Shown here piece by piece: positions 11,897-22,904 of a DNA stretch of 64,000 nucleotides (positions within the stretch are counted from its first letter, which is position 1; the number at the start of each line of letters is the position of its first letter). The notes under the pieces are model-generated. The model was not told the DNA's origin and ran no database searches. It worked only from the letters and a program-made list of their open reading frames with translations. Origin of the DNA: Luidia sarsii (taxonomy: Eukaryota > Echinodermata > Asteroidea > Paxillosida > Luidiidae); NCBI GenBank assembly GCA_949987565.1, contig OX465103.1:11923145-11987144 (forward strand), read 5' to 3'. Both the position numbers and the translations under genes were made by a program.

Positions 11897-12027
11897 CCCC
11901 CAACCCAAACAACCCTAATCCTAACCCTAACCCTAATCCTAATCCTAACTCTATCACTAACGCTAACCCAACCCGAACTCTAACTCTAACCGTAACCGTA
12001 ACCCTAACCGTAACGCCCTAAGCCTAA
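11897..12027 (-). repeat. interstitial telomere-like tract
   Basis: Degenerate CCCTAA/CCTAAT/CCGTAA hexamers, that is (TTAGGG)n on the minus strand. It begins with the same ACCCAAACAACCCTAATCC block found inside the MITEs at 17394-17771 and 18472-18872, which suggests shared descent rather than an old chromosome end. Confidence 0.8.
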
Positions 12028-12596
12028 CCTACGCTGGTTTACAAAACACGTCCTTGTATAGTCCCCACACAATTTACGGGGTACCAGCATAGCTCAACGA
12101 CGGTGGTTGAGCGTCGTAATATGTCGGTCCTGTTATGTATCGCCTCATGTCGAAGACAGCCTCGAGTATAGTACTAGTAACTCGGACCCCGAGTACGGGG
12201 AGGCCGAGAACGAGCGCCGTGCATGCCTTCGATCCGATCCGAGCGGGTTTCTCTATTTACCTCGGTAACCCAATTCAAGCGACGATTAACCCATTTTAGA
12301 CAGGTGCGCGCAAACACGGGCGGCGGTCTCCATCAGTCAGCACGTGCGCGCCAAGTGGTCCCCGACCGGCCGTTGTCGTTACCTCCAGCATCATCATTAT
12401 ACCCGCTCTAATTGTTTACACCGGAGAAAGAAAAAACAAACACTTGCGGAGCTTTTGTTGTTGTTGTCTTTTAATTCCGTGAATTTGAATCATGAGCACA
12501 GCAGTGCCCTACATGCTACACCTCCCACCAAGACAGCTCCTTAGAAAATGGCCCACGGGACAATCGTTCTGTAGGACTTTGCCGTGGCGAAACGAC
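12028..12596. other. gene-free stretch
   Basis: I recognise no gene or repeat. It is moderately CpG-rich near 12180-12370. Confidence 0.4.
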
Positions 12597-12689
12597 AGGC
12601 ATCGGGCAAAGCACTGAACCCTCAGTGCTTATCACGTCGAGCAGGGCCAACCCTCATTGAATTACATTCTCCTCGACGCAAACATGACA
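12597..12689 (+). repeat. dispersed repeat shared with 43964-44055
   Basis: GGCAAAGCACTGAAC, GTGCTTATCACGTCGAGCAG and TCATTGAATTACATTC match the copy near 44 kb at the same spacing and in the same orientation. Family unknown. Confidence 0.65.
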
Positions 12690-13059
12690 ACGACAAAGAT
12701 GACAGTGGTACATCAAAGACCCTTCACGATTCCCCGGTTCAGGCTCGGTGGTCGTCAACCGTCAGCCCACAAATTCTGGGAAATACTAGGCTGTGGTTCG
12801 TCGCTTGAATTGAATTGTCGGCCTGTGGATTCATCGTGGAACTTCAGCCAAACGTCTGCGCCGTCTTTAAAATTGGGTACGAGGCATGCACCGCGCAGCC
12901 TCAGCCCCAGCCTAAGCCTTTAGTTGCGTTAAAATTCCGCTTCTATTAATTGTATTGAGCAAAGCACAGTACAATACACGTCAAAGGCGATATTCACTTG
13001 AGAATGAGGTTGTGTTTATCCTTTTTAAACGGGGGAAAGGTTGAGAGATGGGCAGCAAA
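12690..13059. other. gene-free stretch
   Basis: I recognise no feature. Confidence 0.4.
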
Positions 13060-13261
13060 TTAAAGGGAAATGCAATTTGGCTTATCTGATTAGCCCCTTC
13101 GAAAAGATGGCAGGTTGCGGGAACGCAAATTCGACCACTGAATTCCTCGATTTTCCCTTTTTATGAAACTCGTAGGTGAGTAGCACATAGTTTATTGTAG
13201 GTTGTGTTTAACACCCAATCAGATAAGCTAAAATTTGTCTGTTGGTTGCATTCCCCTTTAA
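13060..13261. mobile_element. TTAA-flanked MITE, 202 bp
   Basis: Both ends are TTAA (13060-13063 and 13258-13261), and the inverted termini read TTAAAGGGAAATGCAA and TTAAAGGGGAATGCAA. Inner inverted blocks (GGCTTATCTGATTAGCC against CAATCAGATAAGCTA) extend the homology. The structure and target site fit a non-autonomous piggyBac-type element, but the termini differ from those of the full element at 460-3336. Confidence 0.65.
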
Positions 13262-14027
13262 ACTCTTCATGATATTGGGCCTATTAGTAGCCAGTTAATG
13301 CTCGACTTATTTTAGCGCCAAGTAAACAAGAAATTGCATGCACTATTATTGGATTAAACATCACTTGGACATACTTTGGGAATCCTGTAAGGAGGAAAGC
13401 TCACGCTAAACGAACTTACACGCTCGCACACTGTATGATTGAGCTCTAACACGCCCGCCCATCCAGACGCGCACAGTGTACATAGGCTATCACTTTCGCA
13501 ATATCAACGGCGACGAAAAAATGCTTTCAGAAAATATTAGCTGCGTGACACTGACACATGGCCGACAAATCCACCGTGGCCGACCATCGGCGTGACCGTG
13601 GGAGGCGGCGTGCAGTGGATTGGGAGTGGGGGAGGATGGGTGGGCCTGGGATGGATAGACGCGTTGACCGCTTTGGTCGCGGTGAGTTGGTGTCTGGGAC
13701 CCAGGCAACCAGGCGTCTGTCGTTGCCTTCGCTGCGTCTACAAGACGGGCGTGCGGTCGGTAGAAAGCCGTGCTGACGAATGCACAGCTGGGCTAGGGCA
13801 GACAAAAAGTACGGCAGGGTTAATTGACAAGTCTGGGTGTTGGGGAATTCCCCCCGGGTTGAGCGCACGAAAGCCCCATCGTCGCTGGTACTCAGCATCG
13901 CCTTGCAGTAGTTCGTATACTGTCTGCATTTTTGCACGCTGGTCGTTTTCACGATATCACACCGACGGCACTCCCTCGAAGGCAACTGAGGGAAAGTGCA
14001 GGGGATGTAACTCTAGCGAGCCTCGCT
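13262..14027. other. moderately CpG-rich, gene-free
   Basis: CpG-rich from about 13550. Frames opening near 13558 and 13592 have no recognisable domain, and the longer one owes its length to the 18-bp minisatellite that follows. Confidence 0.35.
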
Positions 14028-14205
14028 CTTCGGTCTTCGGTTCTGGCTCGGCCTCCGGTTCGGTCTCGACCTTCGGTTCGGGCTCGACCTTCGGTTCGGG
14101 CTCGACCTTCGGTTCGGACTCGACCTTCGGTTCGGGCTCGACCTTCGGGTCCGGCTCGACCTTCGGTTCGGGCTCGACGTTCGGCTTGATCTCGGGCTTC
14201 GTTCC
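14028..14205 (+). repeat. 18-bp CpG-rich minisatellite
   Basis: About nine tandem units of TTCGGTTCGGGCTCGACC with substitutions. Because 18 is a multiple of three, the array is open in one plus frame as repeats of Gly-Ser-Gly-Ser-Thr-Phe. I see no evidence that it is translated. Confidence 0.85.
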
Positions 14206-15481
14206 CCGTCATCCCCATGCTACAAATTCAATCTCAATTTGTGACGGTTGCTTTTGAGGTCGGCCCATTTGCAGCCTCATTTTTTCCTTTGAAAATGGCT
14301 GCACTCAGACATTCCAGCGCACGGGTTAACGAAGAGCACTACATTGCCCCAATTGTACAGCATGAACATGCGTGTGATTTAGCCCCAGATATGTGACTGC
14401 AAAAAATGTGCCACAATCGGTCAATCAAGCTGAATGTGTCTGACTTTCCATGCAGTCATGGGAATTCGAATGACCGAGCCGGCAGCGCCATCAGAGACAG
14501 CCAGACTGGTGCCCCGACCATGGAACCCAGGATGCTTGAACTTTTGAGCGTCCACGAGAAAACAAATCCCCACCCCACCTATAACCCATTGATAACCAAC
14601 ATTGATAGCTGAGAAAACAGCTACTGGCAAGCGCTCGCAGTTCTTTGTGATTTGACACGGCATAGAGGGGGTGGAATGACGAGCCATTAGACGCCTGTGA
14701 AATGACTCGACTACTACCCAAACAAGTTCAGTGATTTTCCTGATTTGTTGGCAGTTCTTGGCACCCGAATTCGGTTCACTGTGGAGGCTTGGAAAGGGGA
14801 CCATATCCTGCCACGTCCTTAATATTCAGCATGGATATCACAGCTATAGGGGTGGGCTGCCGTCAAACCAGGGTGCAATTTCATATACATGGAGCTATTA
14901 CAGACCTACTTGGGCTTGAGAGCGTTGCTTGAAGGCAAATCGCTTGTTTGTATTGCCATGCCAAGAGCGGGTACTGGTCACAATGCTACTGAAAATCGCA
15001 CGACAATGATAGTCGGTCTAATCAAGGAGGTACTCCTTGGTCTAACCATGTGATACCGTGGTTTACATGGAAGGAACTCGTTTTTTTTTTCAGGCGGAAG
15101 CAGATCTTGCCTCATCGGACAGGGACATTTCACGCAACACCCCCCCCCATCCGACCCACTCCCAAAGGCTGCAAAATGGCCCCAATGTTTGACACTGCGA
15201 TATGGAAAAACCTCGTCTGAACCCGGACTACTTTCAAAATCCATACAATCCTGCAAGCAAAAAATAGCACAATACCAGACTGCACACCAGTCGTTGTATA
15301 CGTATAATTATACTCAGTGTTCTGCTGAACAGGTCCACTCCGATGTTCTAATCGTTACTTCGCTTAGGCTATTTGGACGTAGGCCTATAGATATGACACA
15401 AGGTTCAGACAATGAAGTAAAATAATAAACAAAACTGTTGCAAACTGCTCACTGACTAATGACCTACAATACATAAATCTC
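14206..15481. other. gene-free stretch
   Basis: I recognise no exon. A poly-T run lies near 15080 and a C-run near 15140. Confidence 0.4.
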
Positions 15482-15536
15482 AAAAGTTAGAGGGCCAGAC
15501 ATTTCGATCCAAGCAGGACCGTTCTCAAAGGTTTTG
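15482..15536 (+). repeat. GATC-AAACGTCAGGCC-type repeat fragment
   Basis: AGAGGGCCAGACATTTCGATCC followed by AGCAGGACC is the reverse complement of the block at 52906-52958. Further copies are near 48410 and 52338-52448. The motif GATCGAAACGTCAGGCCCTC resembles tails of some invertebrate retroelements, but I cannot assign the family. Confidence 0.5.
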
Positions 15537-15629
15537 CCTTTTCTACTTTTACTTTACTATTTGGGTTGAGATTAAGGTACAGACAAATGGGTTAATGACT
15601 GCAAAGATAATTTACGATAGTAGCAATAT

Positions 15630-15730
15630 ACAAAATGACTGAAACGGGACTTGTACCCGAGACCTCTGGCTTCACGTACCAGTGCTCTACCACCTGAGCT
15701 ATCCATCGCCTCAGGTGGGACCTTCCCAAA
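15630..15730 (-). repeat. tRNA-derived SINE
   Basis: On the minus strand: A-box-like TAGCTCAGGTGGTAGAGCA followed by GGTCTCGGGTACAAGTCCC, a B-box-like block. The same head occurs at 54249-54345. It does not fold as a complete tRNA, so I call it a SINE rather than a tRNA gene. Confidence 0.7.
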
Positions 15731-15994
15731 TAGTCAATTAATTGGCTTTTCCGTCTCAACGGAAAAGGCATATTTTTGTTCTTTTTCCATTCCTTTGTTA
15801 CACAGGATATATGTGAATAGATCAAGACTGTGTCGTCCCACATATTATATCACAATTTACATTATACAAAAAAAAAATCCGTGAGAATGAATGGGGCTCT
15901 GGAGTTAAAAAAAATGGCGTCTGTAGGCTAATGCCACAGTTATTTTGTGCATGTCTGGGAGCGTGGATTATTACGCGAAGGCATTGCCCAACAG

Positions 15995-16265
15995 GTGCGT
16001 CACGTGTAGCGCGTAATCCTGCCCGGGCTTAGACCGCCAGTCGTGTCTCGAGATGGCGGCGATCAATCACGGTCGGCGAGCTAGCGAGCACCCACAGGCT
16101 CCTCCGAGCAATGCTAGCCCGCAGTGCTACATCCACGGGCCGCGCCGGCCGGCCGGCCACGGCGGGGACTGCGCGGCTCACGCACCGGCGAGGAACCGGC
16201 CGCGTTGCGCGCTGCGCGCAGCTTACGCGGGAAACGGCGGGAATTTGACTCGTGCGGCACCTGGG
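15995..16265 (+). promoter_or_regulatory. CpG island with GAGATGGCGGCG start-like motif
   Basis: Very CpG-dense sequence, including GGCCGCGCCGGCCGGCC (about 16139-16155) and GCGCGCTGCGCGCAGC. It is preceded by GCGTCACGTG at about 15998. ATGGCGGCG at 16053 is both a YY1-type promoter motif and a good start context. A bidirectional or plus-strand promoter is plausible. Confidence 0.45.
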
Positions 16266-16445
16266 CGTTTTGAAATGGTTCTTTTCTTTAGAGTAGCCAT
16301 ACACCTCTCCAAGATTGCAAGACGGATCGTGAGGCAGTGCATCGTGGTGCTGTCAGTCTCCGTTCTTGAAGAGAAAAAGTCCCCTGGATGTGCCACTGAC
16401 AGTTTCGCATTCGTTCGCCGCATATCACAAGCAAGACGTGTGTAG
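16053..16445 (+). CDS. uncharacterised 130-residue open frame in a CpG island
   Basis: This frame begins at the ATG of ATGGCGGCG inside a CpG island and runs 130 codons. The first half is Ala/Pro/Arg/His-rich, typical of GC-rich DNA; the second half (from about residue 74, FEMVLFFRVAIHLSKIARRI) is more ordinary in composition. I recognise no domain, signal peptide or homologous family. The frame might be a first exon with splicing inside it, an upstream ORF of a noncoding transcript, or chance. The only support is the start position in a promoter-like island. Confidence 0.2.
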   Translation: MAAINHGRRASEHPQAPPSNASPQCYIHGPRRPAGHGGDCAAHAPARNRPRCALRAAYAGNGGNLTRAAPGRFEMVLFFRVAIHLSKIARRIVRQCIVVLSVSVLEEKKSPGCATDSFAFVRRISQARRV

Positions 16446-16736
16446 AATGTTCCCGAATGCCCAACGTCAATCTTTGCCTTAAGCAAACACTATTTAGTGG
16501 TGTCGACACTAGGAAAAAAACATACTGTTTAATATTATCAAACTAACGTTTTAACCGATGATAATCGAAACGTCATCTCGTAACGTTACTGTTCAATAAG
16601 AGCATTACGTACGGATTATGTTGGCACAAGGAAACCATTAACTCCAAAAATGTCGGATAAAACAAAGACTAGGTATAGGACTAGGCCTTATATACATGTA
16701 TATAAAAAGAGTCGGGCGCACGATTTGATATTGACA
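16446..16736. other. gene-free stretch
   Basis: AT-rich, with no recognisable feature. Confidence 0.4.
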
Positions 16737-16991
16737 TATGTGACCCGGCACAACGACATGAGGAATATCCCACCAAAACACTTTTTGAGTAAACAACGCC
16801 TGAAGTTAAAGTATCTTCACAATTTGATTACAAATATATATATTTTTTTGTATTTTCGGAAATTTTAAATGTCAGAGGATATTATATTTTGATATCATTT
16901 GAAAGTTAATGGTATACTCTTTCACATCATTAGAAAATCTCAAAATCTCAAAAGTGGGGTTATTCGTCATTATGCTGTGCTGGGTCACATA
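16737..16991. mobile_element. MITE with TGTGACCCGGCACAA termini, copy 1
   Basis: It begins TATGTGACCCGGCACAACG and ends with the near-inverted ATGCTGTGCTGGGTCACATA. Inner arms (ATGAGGAATATCCCAC and GTGGGGTTATTCGTCAT) extend the inversion to about 38 bp. A closely similar copy in the same orientation is at 47050-47312. Confidence 0.8.
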
Positions 16992-17393
16992 TTTACATTG
17001 GCCGTCATTGTAACTGTATGCCTATGCATCTCGGGTGTATCCGAATGCGGTGACAAAGGCTGGGAATAACATGCATCGTCTGCCTATGGGACTCGACTGT
17101 AGCCGCTCTATAGCGACATCCATAGCTAGACTAGTAGCGTGTGATCTGAAGTGATGGCCAATGAGGGATGTGGGTCATAGTGTACCGCCTCTCTAGTCTC
17201 GAGAAGACGACCACTCTTTGGAATCAGAAAGCAGAAAGGGAAATGTTTTAGGATTTGTGTGTGTGGGGGAGTTGGGGTTAGGGGAGGGACCCCACGAAGA
17301 CTGACGTGTGTTGTTGTGCCAGCTGTGACCGTGTATGGTTTGGACAGTTTCCAAAAGAAAAGGCCGCGGGGGTAACGTGCATTCATTCGGGTA
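16992..17393. other. gene-free stretch
   Basis: I recognise no feature. Confidence 0.4.
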
Positions 17394-17771
17394 CCGGTGT
17401 CATGCCAAATAGTGTCCCCTGCCAAATAGTGTCCACTCATTAGCATACTGATCGCTGATTGGTCCAATACGTATGACATTCAACCACCGTGGTTGGAGTA
17501 TGGTTGCGCACTACACACGCATTGTGTATGGTTGCTGGCCTAACACACGCAACGTTGGGCACTTTGGTACCGTTGGACCCTAACTGTAACCGTAACGCTA
17601 ACCCTAACCCAAACAACCCTAATCCTAACCCTAATCCTAATCCCAATCCTAATTCTAATCCAAACCCTAACCCTAACGACCCTAATCCTAGTCCTAACGC
17701 TAACCAATCAGCGATCAGTATGCTAATGAGCGGACAGTATTTGGCAGGGACACTTTTTGGCAGGACACCGG
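17394..17771 (+). mobile_element. MITE carrying telomere-like repeats, copy 1
   Basis: It starts CCGGTGTCATGCCAAATAGT and ends with the inverted TTTTTGGCAGGACACCGG. Inner arms (CATTAGCATACTGATCGCTG against CAGCGATCAGTATGCTAATG) are also inverted. The ends are directly flanked by TA on both sides. The interior holds about 120 bp of CCCTAA/CCTAAT-type repeats. Copy 2 at 18472-18872 is in reverse orientation. Confidence 0.85.
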
Positions 17772-18471
17772 TATCTTCCAGTCCCGTGAATCAGCATCTC
17801 CTAATATAACATTATATATTATTATTTCACTTTTACACCTTTGAGAGCTCACGGTATTCCTCTTGCATACTCTCGTTGTTTTCTCCACACTTTTCCCAAT
17901 TCTATAATGATATTCTTTCTTCTGTGTTCACTATTCATTCACTCCTCCCCTCGACCTTCTCTTCTTCTTCTTCCATTCCCTATGGTGCGTGTTTTTCGTT
18001 TTGATCTAGATCCGTCTGCGAACTTGACTCCTTCAACCTCTGACATCCATATCTTACTAGCCTACTCCTTTCCATCCGTTCCCCTAAGCTTCCACTAGAG
18101 TCGTTTGTCGACGATTCGGAAATATGTTAAACCCGACCGGCCTTACGTATACGTTACATCCGTAAATACTGTAAATTGTTTTACGCAACTCTTTAGCGGT
18201 ATCCGGCATGCAGCCCCATTCTCCGCCCCTGGCTCGTGTGCGACGTATATACACCATTCCCTGCCCGTAAGCTTCCTCTCCACAATGCGTACAGGTCGTG
18301 TGCGAGCCTGTTTCATGGTCCTTCTCGAGGGCGGACGGCTGCGCGCATGATCGTACACGTAATACACACACAGACTTCAGTGTGTAGGAGGGCAGCGGCG
18401 GTGGTGTACGCGCTGCGCATAGCTTGGATCCGGCTCGTTAGTGCCGTTGTGCCGTAGTTTGCGTGTTTGGC
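17772..18471. other. spacer between inverted MITE copies
   Basis: The 700 bp between the two telomere-repeat MITEs contain no gene or repeat that I recognise. Confidence 0.4.
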
Positions 18472-18872
18472 CCGGTGTCCTGCCAAAAAGTGTCCCTGCC
18501 AAATACTGTCCGCTCATTAGCATACTGATCGCTGATTGGTTAGCGTTAGGACTAGGATTAGGATCGTTAGGGTTAGGGTTTGGATTAGAACATGGAGGAA
18601 GGAATGATTAGAATTAGGATTGGGATTAGGATTAGGGTTAGGATTAGGGTTGTTTGGGTTAGGGTTAGCGTTACGGTTACAGTTAGGGTCCAACGGTACC
18701 AAAGTGCCCAACGTTGCGTGTGTTAGGCCAGCAACCATACACAATGCGTGTGTAGTGCGCAACCATACCCCAACCACGGTGGTTGAATGTCATACGTTTT
18801 GGACCAATCAGCGATCAGTATGCTAATGAGTGAACACTATTAGGCAGGGGACACTATTTGGCATGACACCGG
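18472..18872 (-). mobile_element. MITE carrying telomere-like repeats, copy 2
   Basis: Reverse-complement relative of 17394-17771, with the same CCGGTGTC...GACACCGG ends and the same conserved block containing CCAACGTTGCGTGTGTTAGG (about 18706-18725). The interior TTAGGG-like tract is interrupted by about 25 bp of unique sequence at 18588-18612. TA flanks are not preserved here. Confidence 0.85.
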
Positions 18873-20924
18873 ATCTCTGCCCGGAGCCGTATCAAGACCG
18901 CCTTGGACAAAGTTACCTCCTTGCTACAACGAAGTGATATTTCCTCAGGCCTATGGCTTACATGCATCATGTGGTAATTAAAAAAAAAGATCAAATCAAC
19001 AAAAACCAAGCGGAAACAACAATGGCGCTTAACAAAAAAAAATGAATCAATACAACTTCTCAAATCTTGGTAAATTCTTTTCAATTTAATACATCCAGCA
19101 CAGATATTTCAGCTGTTTTTTTCTTTCATCTCAAAAACAATGTAGGCACATGATGAACGGAATAATAACGAATTGCGAACAACTTCTTGACTTCCAAGAG
19201 AAAAGAAAAAAAGAGAGAAAAGTAGTCATGTTACGAAATGACGACAGACAGGGCGCTCAGAGCGTCACTCACCAAGACCCGATTATTCCAATCATGGCGG
19301 TCTCAACAAACAAACACACCAAGGGACCAATCAAGCGCAGTTCCAAAGGGGAATCTGCAACGCTATTGGTCGGCTGTGCTATGACGTAGCCACCGGCCGT
19401 CAGCACGCGGAGCGGCGGGTACACTACTCCAGTGAGTATAGTGATCCCAACTCCCCCCGCCTCGCGCGTGCGTGGTGACCCACATGGTGTTTCATAGAGC
19501 AATGGAAAACTTGCAGCTTTAGCTATAGATTGGGATACAGGTAACGGGCTGAATAAATAGTCTGTAGTGGTTATTACATAGTACTGCCTATCCATAATTT
19601 TATAAACAAGTGAATTATAGCACACGGATTATACACTCCAACCACATTCATACAAACGACCCCCCCCCCTTTAAAACCTACCCACATGCACTATATAGTT
19701 TACGTTATTCGGAGACTTGTGGATAAAGAAAATGATTGGGGGGCTACTCCGTTAACCATCAAAACGGAAATAAAAATGACATAAATCAAAGAAACATGTT
19801 ATCAAATATTTAATGTCTAATCGCGAGGTTAGAATCTAGACGACTAGACACTCACGATACGGCTACTGCATAATGTTTCTTCAAGTGTAAAAAAAAAAAA
19901 CCCGCTGACAAAACACAATTGTTAATTTCACTTCATTTTTTGGGATTCGAAACTTCTTTCGTGAACACTGCCTATCCCACATTATATGCATATCCAATAA
20001 CACGAAAAAAACAAAACCGACCCCCCTCCTCGAAAACAATACAGCTATTTTTGTTTTCAATGATGTGCTCAACTGTACCGGAATTTCATAATTTCGTGCC
20101 CGATCTAGTCTCTAGTTTTTTCTTTGCTTTTTTTTTTTTTTTACAATCGCCAAAACAATATCAAAATCGTTTCTCGACGCGCCTTGTCCCAAAAGATAGA
20201 AAGAGGGCGCTATTTACATCGGCGAATGAAAAAGGTGAAATCGTCGCCACACATTCTGCTAATGTTAAGTACTGGCTTGACACGCTATCAAAAAAAAAAA
20301 AAATCGCTTTTGCATTGAGGTGACAAGTAGAAAACGAAGAGATTAAAACAACTGTGGAAGATTGAAGCGCCTTATACAGCAATATCAGACTATAATCTAC
20401 AATAACTTTTTCTTTCGCAGCCCAAGAGACAAAATTGAGATTTAAAAAAAAAACCAAGAGGGAACATGATTTACTTGTCTCTGAGGTCCTGGGCGATAAA
20501 TTGTCAGTCCGCTCATCTTCCTGTCGCCGTTATCTATGCAACGACCCCCCTCTCCGTCTCCATCCCAGACGGCCACGCCCACACGAGTGGCTGTCAAAGA
20601 AAAAAGAACCAATCCCGAGCGCAAGATGGAGAGGGACACATAGGCCTATGGATTTCTTCAATCTATTCTTTGGGAGCATTCTGTACGGCAGTCTGAAATA
20701 GCTCCATGTATATTATATGCAATAAAGAAAATGTATAACAAGTCAAAGGTTCTGCACATATACATCAGTGCGTTCTACTGTTTACTGAATACTACACTCT
20801 ATACACATTGGGATAGTGCTGAGATGCTGTCTTTGCTACTATAGGCATGCTCTTCCTCCGTTACATCGTTCGTTACTGGTTACCTCCAATAGACCAATAC
20901 TAAACCATTTATCCCCCCTCCCCT
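18873..20924. other. gene-free stretch
   Basis: AT-rich with several homopolymer runs (A near 19891 and 20290, T at 20126-20142). I recognise no exon on either strand. Confidence 0.4.
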
Positions 20925-21172
20925 GCAGGATTCGTAATCGTCGGGTGCCTTGTAGAAGACTGAAGGGCAAAATAAGGTCACTAAAAAATCATTATTTTCT
21001 ATTTTGTACTCAATCCTATCCACATTCCGTATTCACATGTTACGTCATGATGAAGTAAAAACTAATCGTAAAAAGCCATTAAACGGACCAGATGCAATTT
21101 GTTCCCAGCAGAAGGGCGTAAGGTGATTGTAGCGTCTGAACGCATTTATGCCCTTCTACTGGGCACCCAAAG
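20925..21172 (-). repeat. dispersed repeat, inverted relative to 49884-50140
   Basis: Its reverse complement aligns over most of its length with the copy near 50 kb. Shared blocks are GACGCTACAATCACCTTACG, TCTGGTCCGTTTAATGGC, TTTTTACTTCATCATGA, GGATAGGATTGA and CACCCGACGATT. AAGGGC/GCCCTT motifs at both ends suggest inverted termini. Family unknown. Confidence 0.75.
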
Positions 21173-22100
21173 CCTTAATCACAGCTACGCTGATCTCGTC
21201 AAACCTGGAAGCCCCTGGATGTCATGGTCTAAAACCGCACTCTGGCCGGCAAATTCCATTGAAACAATAAGCCCAAACCGTGTTGCCACTAGCACGAGAA
21301 ATACGGAATTCCCCATAGGAGAGCACTACTAGATCAATTACCCGGTAAGTAGCACAAGTAGTGTGTAATGCATCGCAAAATGCCAGAGCAGGTATATGCA
21401 TAGTGGTCACGCCGCCTGGAAGGCAGTTCAGGGGTTCAGAGTACAGCTTACATTAGTTACTAGGATTGGGGTTGGGGTGTCCGTCCAATTTCATACACAT
21501 CATCTTATTCCTTGTATATTTGACAATTTATTTGCATTGTGTTACATGCAATGAAACAGTTCTGGTTCATAATTTTGGTATATGCTCATGTTATAGTGTG
21601 TAATTATTTGTAGACAGACAATGGTGGGCTTAGAAACAGCCGTATAAAGCGCCTTATAAATGTTATGTATTATCATTATTATTATTTTCTGCCAACACCA
21701 TCGAGACCAGTCCGACTGCACGAGGCCTTAGCCGAAACACCACGGGTGTGGGCTAGGGCTCTGGCTGCGACCCATCACTACCCAACGTCCAGGGCTGATG
21801 GAGCGAATCCATAGCCAGAGAGATTGTGCTTTGGGAATAGTCTACATCCGGGCCATGCGCGCGTCAAAGGTGTGCATGGAGCCTTGACTGGAGTCTACGG
21901 GATTTCCAAGAGTTACCGCTCAAGTCCAAACGGAGTAAATCATTTGAGATAGGATCGCCACGCCGCGATTGAGCTCGTGGAGTCTCAGAAATTAGACGGA
22001 AGAGACCGTGGGCTTTCGGGTATCTCAAATCGAGTATCTGAAATCTGAATGGATTCACGCCCCCCCCCTTTCTCTCTCTCGCTCGTCACCAAGCACAAAA
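21173..22100. other. gene-free stretch
   Basis: I recognise no feature; a C-run followed by a TCTC tract lies at 22061-22082. Confidence 0.4.
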
Positions 22101-22253
22101 CCCATTTCACCAAACTCATCTCATCGTAGCGATCAAAGGCAAGACGATGAGCGATGCACAGAAACCATTAGACGGCCTATCACAAGTCACGATGGGTTAT
22201 CAATCGTAAGTTGAGTTACGACGCATCGCAATGCTTTGTGAATTTCAGCCCGG
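22101..22253 (-). repeat. GGATTTCACAAAGCC-family element, copy 2
   Basis: Contains GCGATGCACAGAAACCATT, CACGATGGGTTATCAATCGTAA and GAGTTACGACGCATCGCAAT, matching 43751-43899 in the same orientation. It is related to 7204-7349 in the opposite orientation. Confidence 0.65.
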
Positions 22254-22904
22254 CTTTGCTCCGTTCACGCCGACATACCGGACGCCACGACACAATGACC
22301 GACGTCAAGAGCCGTGGGACGAGTTCGATGCAGCGGGTCCCTCTACTGCCCCCACCCCACCCCCCCCCGTTCCAAGAGGCACAAAATACGACCCCCTCCG
22401 CTCCAAAAAAAAAAAAGGAGGTTCAAGGTTCCCCGCTCAACCGAGGGCCTTGAAACGACACCGAACACCTTTTTGCGAAGTCGGGAGTTTTAGAAAAATC
22501 ACTTGCGAAGAATATTGATTTGCAGGTTCCCAACGTAAGTCTGCTTGGTGATGCATACGTCTGATCATTACTGAAGCCACCAGAGAGGACAACTGAAGTA
22601 CACATATCAGGTTCCCCACAGAAAACCTCCATAAGTTCACATCGTGATTTCTGTTTTGCCCTCCCACGCAGCGTTTCGCAATTTCTGCCTTTCGGGTCGA
22701 ATCTTTCCGGTTCATACAAACAATAACATATACCTACATAGTGAATACAATGAAAATGACATGCACGACAAATCGATAATTTTTTTATAATGAGTACTGG
22801 GTGAATACAAAAATGGAAGTAATGAAAGGAGAATTAAAAATAATGATCGAACACATTTTTCATTAGGATACAGTTACACGTACAGGAGCCAAGAACAACT
22901 TTTT
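22254..22904. other. gene-free stretch
   Basis: Short C and A homopolymers (near 22360 and 22406); no recognisable gene. Confidence 0.4.

Noticed and set aside
11897..12027. True chromosome end
   Set aside because: The telomere-like tract is short, degenerate and interstitial, with ordinary sequence on both sides.
15630..15730. Possible tRNA gene on the minus strand
   Set aside because: A- and B-box-like sequences are present but the acceptor stem does not pair, and the same sequence recurs as a SINE elsewhere in the window.
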